This document shows positions 52,901-59,584 of a stretch of DNA of 64,000 nucleotides, in pieces. The translations under genes and the position numbers were made by a program. The notes below the pieces were generated by a model. It ran no database searches, was not told the DNA's origin, and was given only the letters and a program-made list of their open reading frames with translations. Each line of letters begins with the position of its first letter. The stretch's first letter is position 1. The stretch lies in NCBI GenBank assembly GCA_965197795.1, contig OZ240228.1:558001-622000 (forward strand), read 5' to 3'. This DNA comes from WHTK01 sp965197795 (GTDB lineage Bacteria; Chloroflexota; Dehalococcoidia; DSTF01; WHTK01).

Positions 52901-52934
52901 CCTCAGCCGCGTCGTCTCGATTCTTGATGGGCAT
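49929..52934 (-). CDS. N6-adenine methylase (Eco57I/Type IIG-like) of the helicase operon
   Basis: The 1001-aa protein has an N-terminal about 330-residue domain, then YYTPRPVVSFM, motif I DPACGSGAYL (about 428), motif IV NPPYVN (about 608) and a TaqI-like specificity region near the end (YLRFGSPQIRELPIPKVS). It would modify host DNA at a specific site. No nuclease motif is clear, so cutting may be done by the PLD-helicase downstream. GAGAAGG lies eight bases before ATG 52934. Its promoter shares a palindromic operator with the XRE gene. The 3' third appears lower in GC. Confidence 0.9.
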   Translation of the reverse strand: MPIKNRDDAAEVESRIERIFESPASERGAAVRALFVEVLDFDPASGHVDLGTTAVNVALPASAERIASLDGVQVVYVALETSETDRVRKGEASTAAKRVTELLGDDLVLVFTNTSASQLHLVYPSFEGVRPLLRRMVVERNLPRRTAVQQVSNIYWNHRQSGSIQLALDQAFDVEPVTRDFFSEYKRAFETTEQGVTGFGANEGEARRRFVQTLFNRLMFVYFLSRKGWLTFRGHKDYLNALWQDYSSNSEQANFYRDRLEHLFFFGLNNPQSRDLNFKGRNMASIFGHVPFLNGGLFEKTDLDVRDGVGVPDEAVEPILSKLFDRFNFTVLESTPFDVEVAVDPEMLGKVFEELVTGRHESGAYYTPRPVVSFMCREALKGYLEGQDTGVSPEAIVRFVDERDTSGISSVASARNVAKALDEVTVVDPACGSGAYLLGMMQELVDLQTALFNVGIDPKGLYELKLHIIERNLYGVDIDDFAVNIAMLRMWLSLAIDYEGEKPPPLPNLDFKVICGDSLLGQDPGPGVEVQSTLGYDVELVRQLGRLKANFMRASLGPDKERLRQEIQEAEDCFREAMGEAGLNGNAIDWRVEFAEVFAQRQGFDIAVANPPYVNMVTMDRTASNYRETLRAHFSTARGGFDIFVPFVERGLQILSRNGLCAYITPNKLLAAEYAKTLRDYVLSNAQLLSITDLSSASIFEAAVYPVVTVVSKDPRSQERSTVDIYRTMGAKRDMQEVVLGYSAPIAISRRFGNLWSPLLASDAQALLPIMECCDRLGDVATVSASATVDEAYKWKEAILDNGEPLYSRDSDRYRPFIVSGNIRRFAHTWSRSPTQYIKRKYHSPVIDTSHSTIREQRVSQIRGEKLIISGMSKRITCVYDRQGIAAGTSTVLVIGHTPMDNAFICGLLNSDFMRRVYMVMFGSLSLAGGYLRFGSPQIRELPIPKVSAATQGPFIDLVERILTTKDTDPAADTSMLEAEVDRLVDTMYGLTDGEMAAMEG

Positions 52935-52978
52935 GCGTTCGCCTTCTCCCGTTGTCCCGGGATTCTAGGACTCATCCC

Positions 52979-53026
52979 ATCATACTCTCAATTGATGTTG
53001 ATAATCAACTCAAGTTCGGCTATCCT
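52979..53026. promoter_or_regulatory. Face-to-face promoters sharing one palindromic operator
   Basis: GTTGATAATCAAC (52997-53009) is a perfect palindrome around one central base. For the plus strand TTGATA (52998-53003) and TATCCT (53021-53026) are 17 bases apart. For the minus strand TTGATT (plus 53003-53008) and TATGAT (plus 52979-52984) are 18 bases apart. Both -35 boxes lie inside the palindrome. The XRE protein encoded next to it is the obvious repressor. Confidence 0.65.
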
Positions 53027-53043
53027 CTAGGCGAGGGGGCAAC

Positions 53044-53406
53044 ATGGATTTCCCGAAACGTCTACGTTCACTACGTAAGGAGGCGCAACTGAGCCAACGC
53101 GACTTGGCGGAGAGAATCGGCGTCGACTTCACCTACCTGAGCAAGATAGAGAACGGACGTGTCGAGCCTCCCAGCGAATCGGTTTTGAGGGGTATTGCGA
53201 AAGAACTCGCAGAGGCCTTGGGAGAGAATGAGATCGAATTAGCCGATGGGCTGATCACCCTGGCCGGCAAGATTCCTTCGGACTTGGCAGAGACGCTCTC
53301 CCGTAACCCGGAGGCCGTTAAGTTCTTGAGGTCCATTGGTGACGATGTGTGGCCATCTGAAGAATGGCGGAGGTTGATGGGAAGCCGGAGGACAGGCCCG
53401 CGATAA
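53044..53406 (+). CDS. XRE-family repressor
   Basis: The 120-aa protein begins MDFPKRLRSLRKEAQLSQRD LAERIGVDFTYLSKIENGRV, a complete HTH_3. A tail follows (LITLAGKIPSDLAETLSRNP) like that of regulators placed before ImmA-type or nuclease genes. GAGGGGG lies four bases before the ATG. It probably binds the palindrome at 52997-53009 and so controls both the methylase-helicase operon and the nuclease-STAND gene. It works as a controller similar to C proteins of R-M systems. Confidence 0.88.
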   Translation: MDFPKRLRSLRKEAQLSQRDLAERIGVDFTYLSKIENGRVEPPSESVLRGIAKELAEALGENEIELADGLITLAGKIPSDLAETLSRNPEAVKFLRSIGDDVWPSEEWRRLMGSRRTGPR

Positions 53407-53484
53407 CGGCGAAGTACCTGTACACCCAGCAACTATGGGCACGACGGCCCATCTCTTGAGAATGTTTGGAGGAGCTACCGCGCT

Positions 53485-53856
53485 ATGCCATTACCTGGCG
53501 GAGCAGCCGAAAAGTTTGGCAACCGATACGAAGGCCGTTGGACCGTCGCGTGCCTGCTGGATGTCATGGATGAAATGGCTTACTCGATTCGGCTGGAACC
53601 GCCCGAACAAGATGGGGAAGGATTTGAGTTCTGGATTACGAAGCAGGACGCCCGGGAGTACCACCAGGTAAAGCGGCAACACTCTACCGGGCATTGGACA
53701 CTCTATGCCCTAGCGAGAGAGGGAGTCCTAACCAACTTCCTTACACGACTTCAAGACCCTAAGGCGCATTGCGTATTTGTTTCCGGTAACTCAGCAAGCC
53801 AGTTGGACGAGCTATCTGATGGGGCCAGAAGGTCGACTTCTTGGGAAGAATTTTGA
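53485..53856 (+). CDS. N-terminal nuclease part of a STAND defence protein (zero frame, stops at UGA)
   Basis: The 123-codon frame starts at ATG 53485 with GGAGGAG nine bases upstream. It reads KFGNRYEGRWTVACLLDVMD, FEFWITKQDAREYHQVKRQH and AHCVFVSGNSASQLDELSDG. The GG..Y...W and E..QVKR pattern fits the DUF4297/Cap4-like dsDNA nuclease domain used at the head of STAND and CBASS effectors. The frame meets TGA at 53854-53856. The sequence continues seamlessly in the +1 frame (EEF-DQAFLKAAQRRKDF), so this is the N-terminus of the 53777-57994 protein. XRE lies 79 bases upstream. Confidence 0.72.
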   Translation: MPLPGGAAEKFGNRYEGRWTVACLLDVMDEMAYSIRLEPPEQDGEGFEFWITKQDAREYHQVKRQHSTGHWTLYALAREGVLTNFLTRLQDPKAHCVFVSGNSASQLDELSDGARRSTSWEEF

Positions 53857-56800
53857 TCAGGCATTTCTCAAAGCTGCCCAACGCAGGAAAGACTTCAACA
53901 GTGTTCGAGCTTCCCTGCCAGAATTGCCCGAATATGAGACATACGAACGGCTAAAGGGCATCCACGTAAGAACCGTCGACGAGTCTTATCTCCTCACCAC
54001 GCTTGAAAGCCGTGTTGCAACGCTGGTCAATGGCGGTGCCTCTACCGTTATAGACGTACTGGCTGAAATGGCTTCGGAGATGGTACACCGTGAACTCACT
54101 GTCCGTGACGTCTGGATCCATTTGGAGTCCAGGGGGTTTAGTCGACGCCACTGGGACAAAGACCCTCACGTACTAAGTGCCATCGAGGAGGCGAACCAAC
54201 GCTATCTTAGTCTCCTGCGCGATCAAGCCATCGGAAGTAGTGTCATCCCTCGCCAAGAAGTTCAGACAGTTCAGGGTCGTCTGAAAGAGTCCAGTGCAAG
54301 AGCTGGCGTTCTGCTGACTGGAGACGCAGGCATCGGGAAGAGCGGAGTGATGCTTCAGGTGGTTGAGGAACTCCTCGACGCTGGGACTCCCTTAGTAGCG
54401 TTTCGCGCCGACCGGCTGGAACCTACACAGTTACCGGATAAGGTTGGCGAGCAGATTGGATTACCCGGCTCTCCTGCCAATGTCCTTGCCGCGGTGGCTC
54501 AGGGCGGACACTGTGTACTCGTCATAGACCAAGTAGATGCTTTGAGTCTCGCCTCGGGCCGGAATACCGACCTCTTCGATTGCATCCATGAAATACTCCG
54601 GCAGGCGCAAGCCCATCCCAACGTGCGTATCCTGCTAGCTTGTCGCAGGTTCGATCTTGACAACGACCACCGCCTGCGCCGACTTACGGAGTCAGATGGA
54701 GTTGCTGAGGCCGTGGTAGTGGAGCGACTTTCGCATGAGACCGTCCTTGAGGTTGTCTCCAGGTTCGGCTTGAATGCAGACTCGCTTAGTTTCAAGCAGC
54801 GGGACCTATTATCAGTCCCACTGCATCTGAAACTGCTGTCAGAGTTGGTGGCGGATGTAGAAATTCGACGCTTGAACTTCGAGACAGCCCAGGACCTGTA
54901 TGAGAGGTTCTGGATATACAAGCAACAAGTGATTAGAGAACGGGTTGGGCAACCGGTGCAATGGACCCAAATGGTATATGGCCTCTGCGACTATATGCAC
55001 GAGGATCAAATCTTGAGTGCTCCGGAAGTCGTTGTGGAGGAATGGAGTAGCGACACTAGTGCGATGGTGTCGGAGAATGTTCTGATCCTCCAAAACGGAC
55101 GATACTCCTTTTTCCACGAAGGGTTCTTTGACTACGCTTTTGCCCGGCGTTTTGCGGGAGGCTCTCAGAGCTTGCTAGACCTATTGGTGAGCGGCGAGCA
55201 ACGCCTGTTCCGTCGGGCCCAGGTGCGGCAGATTCTACTTTACTTGCGCGATACGGAATTTGATCGGTACATCGCCAACCTCAAGGAAGTCCTCGCCAGT
55301 CCCGACGTTCGATTCCACATCAAGCAGGTTGTCTTCGCTCTTTTGGCCGATCTGTCGAAACCTGTGGAGAGAGAATGGGGCATCGTATCCCGTTTTACTG
55401 GGAGAGACTTCAGTGACCCCGTAACGCGTCAAGCTTGGGCGACAGTGCGCCGGCCTGTCTGGTTTCGGTTGGTGGACTCCTTGGGACTGGTGCAGCAGTG
55501 GCTGGGTGACCCGGATGAGGCCTTCGTCGACCAGACTGTCTTGCTCCTAAGGGTGATATCGAGAGAATTGCCTGATCGAGTGGCCGAGCTGGTAGAAACG
55601 TACGTCGGTAGGTCAGAGCGTTGGAATGCCCGTCTACTCCACTTGGCAGTGTGGGGAGATTGGAGCCAAGGGCGGCGCTTCCTAGAGCTGATGCTCCGAC
55701 TGATAGATGAAGGTGTTCTCGACGACGCTAAAGGCCCGATTGCGGTCAACAGTGACTTTTGGAGTCTTATATATGAATTGCAGTTCAGAAATCAGTCGTG
55801 GGGCTGCGAGGTAGCCGGACACTACTTCAACCGTCGGCGTCGACTCAGCCTAAACGTAGGGCAGCCTAATCCATTTGACTATAACGATGGCACCATCAAG
55901 AACAGCCAAGCCTCCGAAGACGCTCTCGAACAATTTGCCAGCAATGCTCCAGAGTCTTTCGTTCGAGAAGTCTTCCCTTTCATGCAAGCAGTCATAAAGG
56001 ACTGTGCCTCCCAACAGCGGGGCGGCCTTCTACTAGACCCCATCTGGTCTCACCGCATCTTCCAGAGCGGATACAGTGTTGAATCCGCCCTCCTGAATGC
56101 TATGGAGAATGCGCTGTCCAAACTTGCCGTGCAGCATCCGGAAATGTATCAGTCAGTAATAGAACCCATTCGTGATTCTCCATATGAGACAATCCAGTAC
56201 CTCCTGATTCGAAGCCTAGCCGCAAACGGAGCACTCTTTGCGTACGAGGCAGTGGACCATCTTTGCACAAAGCCTGAGCGCCTAGAGATTGGTTACTTGT
56301 CGGACTCATATTGGGCGGCGAGGCAATTGATCGAATCCATATCGCCCCATTGCTCCGATGACAAGCTTAAGCAACTTGAGACGTTGCTGCTTGGATATTA
56401 CCCGGACTGGGAAAGGAGTAGCCTTGGCAGACGCGAATACGGATATGCTCAGTTTACTCTGCTAAGTGGCATCGTTCCCCCCGGCCGTTCCAGGGAATCG
56501 AACAAACGCCTCGAAGAGCTACGCCGGAAGTTTGGTCGGCCCGAGCCGGAAGCTCCGACACCGATGAAGGCACAATGGGTCCCTCCACCGATTCCTGAAC
56601 AGGCAGCTGAGAAGATGAGTGACGATCAGTGGCTTTCTGCAATTCGCCAATACGGTCGCGAAGGGTCTGGAGTTCGTCAGGATGGACATGTTATTGGAGG
56701 TGCTCATGAACTCTCCCAGGTTCTGGAGAACCAGGTGAAGCAAGAGCCCGAGCGGTTCACTGAGTTGGTATTGGCGTTCCCGGATGATGCTAACCCTTCG

Positions 56801-57994
56801 TATTTCGAAGCGGTCCTGCGCGGCATCAGCAATGCAAACTTAGATATCGAAGCCATCGTAAGAGTTTGTGAGCGCTGCCAGCGAATTGAGGGAAGGCCAT
56901 TAGGCCGAGAGATTTGCGAACCAATCGCTTATGCGGCTCATGGCAACATTCCGTCCGAAGCACTTGACCTCGTGGCAAGGTATGCGACTGATGACCCCGA
57001 TCCTGATCAAGAACTTTGGCGAACTCAGGTTCCACCTAGCGGTGACTACTATGGGGGAAACGCCCTGGACCAGGGTATCAACACGGTTCGCGGCAGGGCT
57101 GCGCAGGCTGTAGCGAAGTTGATTGAGGGCGACCACCAAAGAGTAGTGAGTTTTCGACCCGCTCTGGAGAAGATGGTTCAAGACCCGTCAATTGCCGTAA
57201 GGTCATGCGTAGCCCAAGCGCTGATTGCTGTTTTGCGCTTTGACCGAGACTTGGCGGTAGAACTGTTCCGACAGCTCTGCGATACAGAAGACGAGCTGCT
57301 CCACACACCCTTCGTAGGGCGGTTCATGTATTTTGCCCTACAAACTCACTTTCGGGAGTTAGCGCCGATTCTGGAACGCATGGTCAATTCCGAAATCCCT
57401 GACGTGGCTTCTACTGGGGCGCAGCAGGCTTGTTTGGCTGCTCTGGACTTGCCAGAGGCATCTACCTTGGCAGGTCTCTGCTTGAGTGGGTCGGAATCGC
57501 AGAGAGTCGGCGTTGCTCGGGTGATGGCGGCCAACATCAAGCTGGCTACGTGTCGTTCGTTTTGCGAGGATGCACTGTTTAGCTTGTTTAACGATCCCAG
57601 TGAAAGAGTCCGCGCTGAGGCTGCGAATTGCTTTCGCAGATTTGAAAGGGATGACCTCGTGGGATATGAACACCTGATTGCACAATTCGTCCGTAGCGAC
57701 GCGTTTCCGGAAAACCGCTTTCCCTTGTTGATAACCTTAAAGCGCACCACAGCCAAGCTTCCTGAAGTTACGTTGTCGGCTTGCGAAAGGTTCATTGACG
57801 TTGCTGGCCTCGCCGCTGGGGATATCAGTACCCGTGGGGCAGGAGACGCGAATACTGTCATAGAGTTGACTCTACGCACTTACCAACAGAGTTCTGACGA
57901 CACGATTCGGGCCAGGAGTCTCAACTTGGTAGACAAGCTCATGGAGTTCGGTGCCTATGGAATCCACGACGCGATCGAGGAAGTCGACCGGTAA
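53777..57994 (+). CDS. STAND NTPase with long repeat-type C-terminus (continuation of the nuclease frame)
   Basis: The 1405-codon frame becomes homologous-looking from about 53852. It has Walker A GDAGIGKSGVM (about 54312), Walker B HCVLVIDQVDAL (about 54512), the sensor RILLACRRFDL and a winged-helix-like FFHEGFFDYAFARRF. About 800 residues of helical-repeat sequence follow. These are the features of STAND NTPases such as Avs, in which the repeats sense a phage protein and the N-terminal nuclease then fires. The full chain would be about 1500 aa. The first 25 codons of this frame before the joint are not meaningful. If the +1 shift is not made, the sensor part would be untranslated or start internally. 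GC is visibly lower than in the flanks. Confidence 0.8.
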   Translation: MFPVTQQASWTSYLMGPEGRLLGKNFDQAFLKAAQRRKDFNSVRASLPELPEYETYERLKGIHVRTVDESYLLTTLESRVATLVNGGASTVIDVLAEMASEMVHRELTVRDVWIHLESRGFSRRHWDKDPHVLSAIEEANQRYLSLLRDQAIGSSVIPRQEVQTVQGRLKESSARAGVLLTGDAGIGKSGVMLQVVEELLDAGTPLVAFRADRLEPTQLPDKVGEQIGLPGSPANVLAAVAQGGHCVLVIDQVDALSLASGRNTDLFDCIHEILRQAQAHPNVRILLACRRFDLDNDHRLRRLTESDGVAEAVVVERLSHETVLEVVSRFGLNADSLSFKQRDLLSVPLHLKLLSELVADVEIRRLNFETAQDLYERFWIYKQQVIRERVGQPVQWTQMVYGLCDYMHEDQILSAPEVVVEEWSSDTSAMVSENVLILQNGRYSFFHEGFFDYAFARRFAGGSQSLLDLLVSGEQRLFRRAQVRQILLYLRDTEFDRYIANLKEVLASPDVRFHIKQVVFALLADLSKPVEREWGIVSRFTGRDFSDPVTRQAWATVRRPVWFRLVDSLGLVQQWLGDPDEAFVDQTVLLLRVISRELPDRVAELVETYVGRSERWNARLLHLAVWGDWSQGRRFLELMLRLIDEGVLDDAKGPIAVNSDFWSLIYELQFRNQSWGCEVAGHYFNRRRRLSLNVGQPNPFDYNDGTIKNSQASEDALEQFASNAPESFVREVFPFMQAVIKDCASQQRGGLLLDPIWSHRIFQSGYSVESALLNAMENALSKLAVQHPEMYQSVIEPIRDSPYETIQYLLIRSLAANGALFAYEAVDHLCTKPERLEIGYLSDSYWAARQLIESISPHCSDDKLKQLETLLLGYYPDWERSSLGRREYGYAQFTLLSGIVPPGRSRESNKRLEELRRKFGRPEPEAPTPMKAQWVPPPIPEQAAEKMSDDQWLSAIRQYGREGSGVRQDGHVIGGAHELSQVLENQVKQEPERFTELVLAFPDDANPSYFEAVLRGISNANLDIEAIVRVCERCQRIEGRPLGREICEPIAYAAHGNIPSEALDLVARYATDDPDPDQELWRTQVPPSGDYYGGNALDQGINTVRGRAAQAVAKLIEGDHQRVVSFRPALEKMVQDPSIAVRSCVAQALIAVLRFDRDLAVELFRQLCDTEDELLHTPFVGRFMYFALQTHFRELAPILERMVNSEIPDVASTGAQQACLAALDLPEASTLAGLCLSGSESQRVGVARVMAANIKLATCRSFCEDALFSLFNDPSERVRAEAANCFRRFERDDLVGYEHLIAQFVRSDAFPENRFPLLITLKRTTAKLPEVTLSACERFIDVAGLAAGDISTRGAGDANTVIELTLRTYQQSSDDTIRARSLNLVDKLMEFGAYGIHDAIEEVDR
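53843..53857 (+). other. Candidate +1 frameshift site (UUU UGA)
   Basis: The zero frame reads GAA TTT TGA. A +1 slip of the Phe tRNA on TTTT (53851-53854) gives TTT GAT and restores the long frame. GGGAAG (53843-53848) lies two bases upstream. The layout recalls the prfB site, where a Shine-Dalgarno-like box precedes CUU UGA. A plain one-base insertion in the T run is the alternative. Confidence 0.4.
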
Positions 57995-58104
57995 GGTCTG
58001 AGCTATTTCTAGGCAACCAAAGAGGCTTGCACACAGGGCAATTTGGAAGAGGAAATTGCGATGGCGTGGTGACCTGCCCCCCCCCCGATTAGGTCCAAGG
58101 ATTC

Positions 58105-58930
58105 CTAGAATCCGACTGGGGGTTTCCTAGCCATCTGTTGTGCAAACTCCTGGGGCGTTTGGTTGCCCAGAGCACTGTGGGGCCGAAGGGCATTGTAGTC
58201 GTCCCGCCAGCTCTCCACGACGGTCCGGGCCAAGGGAAGGCTCATGAACCAATGCTCGTTGAGGCATTCGTCGCGCAGCCGCCCGTTGAAGCTCTCGATG
58301 TAGGCATTCTGCACGCGCTTGCCGGGATCGATGAAGTGCAGCTGCACCCCATGGGTGTAAGCCCAAGCGTCCAGGACCCTCCCGGCGAATTCAGGGCCGT
58401 TGTCTACGGTGTCCAGCTCCGGCAGGCCACGGTCAACGGCCAGTCGGTCTAACACCTGCGTCACGCGAAGGCCCGGTAACGATATGTCCACTTCTGTGGC
58501 AAGGCTCTCCCGGGTGAAATCATCGATCACGGTCAGCACTCGGATCCGCCGGCCATTGGTGAGGGCGTCGGACACGAAGTCCATCGACCATCGCTGCTTT
58601 GGGCGCTCCAGTGCCGGCGTGGGGACTCGAGCGACGCCGGCCTACGCTTGCGCTGCCGCCGCCGCACGGACAGCCCCTCTTCCCGGTAGAGTCGATAGGC
58701 CCGCTTGCGGTTCACGCCGAACCCCTCCCGGCGCAGCAACACCAACAACCGGCGATACCCAAAGCGCCGCCGCTCCGCTGCCAGGGAGCAGAGCCGCTCC
58801 CGTAGCTCCGGCGTGTCGTCTCCGACCCGCCGGTAGCGTGCGACCGATCGCTGAATGCCTATCAGCCTGCAGGCGCGACGCTCGCTGAAGCCCCACCGCT
58901 CCTGGACATGGTGCACGGCTTCGCGTCGGC
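58105..58930 (-). pseudogene. IS3 OrfB transposase, frameshifted
   Basis: The N-terminal half (MHHVQERWGFSERRACRLIG then RRRFGYRRLLVLLRREGFGV) and the rve catalytic half (RWSMDFVSDALTNGRRIRVL, DNGPEF, E in YIESFNGRLRDECLNEHWF) are both present. They lie in different frames, and the break is near 58600-58625. The DDE residues are preserved, so the damage is recent. Confidence 0.85.
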
Positions 58931-58939
58931 CAGCAGGCC

Positions 58940-59206
58940 TCAGGCATTTTTTCGGAGCAGCTCCCTCAGAACGTGGTTGTCGAGGGTCGCCTCCGCCAGC
59001 AGTTGCTTCAGCTTGCGGTTCTCCTCATCCAGCTGGCGCAGCCGCCGTGCCTCACTCACGCCCATCCCGCCCAATCGCGCCTTCCAGTTGTAGAAGGTCG
59101 CGGGTGAGATCCCATGGCGACGGCACAGATCGCCCGTTGAAGCTCCTGCGTCTGCCTCTCGCAGCACCCCGATGATCTGCTCGTCCGTAAACCTGCTTCC
59201 ACGCAT
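58940..59206 (-). CDS. IS3 OrfA (HTH protein)
   Basis: The 88-aa protein MRGSRFTDEQIIGVLREADA, DLCRRHGISPATFYNWKARL, EENRKLKQLLAEATLDNHVL is a complete OrfA with HTH and leucine zipper. AGGAGG precedes ATG 59206. It ends at the A6 shift site (RKNA). Confidence 0.88.
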   Translation of the reverse strand: MRGSRFTDEQIIGVLREADAGASTGDLCRRHGISPATFYNWKARLGGMGVSEARRLRQLDEENRKLKQLLAEATLDNHVLRELLRKNA

Positions 59207-59268
59207 ACGGTCCTCCTGCTTTCTCCCGGAAGGACTCCAATTATCAATGGACCAGTTTTCGGGGGGCA

Positions 59269-59584
59269 CGTCACCCCCTTGCGGGCGCTGTCTGTCAAGC
59301 TCACTCCCGACCACCGCTTCTTCTCTGTGAACACAGGCTGCGTTCTCGCGGATCGCGTGGAGGACGGGACGCTCTAGTGCAGCGCCGGAACCGCCTTCTA
59401 CATCGCCAACGGCCAGCGGGCCGCGAACCTCCCGCAGTCGTTGGATTCCCCATGTCTGGCTCGGACAGTCCGCCACAGACTGCGGAGCCGCGTCGTAGCG
59501 CTCGCCGTACCGTGAACGGTGCGCCGCCGACGACAGACGCCTCCTCGCTTGACTTCTTTGCGGTCATGGAAGTCTGCTAGAGGG
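59269..59584. other. Region between IS and next gene
   Basis: A 36-codon stretch ending in TAG at about 59376 (LRALSVKLTPDHRFFSVNTG) looks coding but has no start and is cut by the IS, so it may be the tail of the gene hit by the insertion. The rest shows nothing clear. Confidence 0.3.

Larger units (their letters stand above)
58075..59268 (-). mobile_element. IS3-family insertion sequence (inactive)
   Basis: The 1194-bp element is bounded by imperfect inverted ends: TGCCCCCCGAAAACTGGTCC at the right (read inward) and TGCCC(n)CGATTAGGTCCA at the left, where the C run is expanded to ten. OrfA and OrfB are on the minus strand, and a T6 run at 58947-58952 (A6 on the coding strand) is the usual -1 shift site. 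No target-site duplication is seen. OrfB carries a frameshift. Two relics lie at 16.2 and 27.9 kb. Confidence 0.85.

Noticed and set aside
45772..57994. A DISARM system
   Set aside because: The PLD, SNF2 and methylase parts recall DISARM, but DrmA- and DrmB-like genes are absent and PLD and SNF2 are fused in one chain, so the name is not used.
58075..59268. A recently active IS with target-site duplication
   Set aside because: The bases next to the two ends differ and OrfB is frameshifted, so recent independent transposition is not supported.
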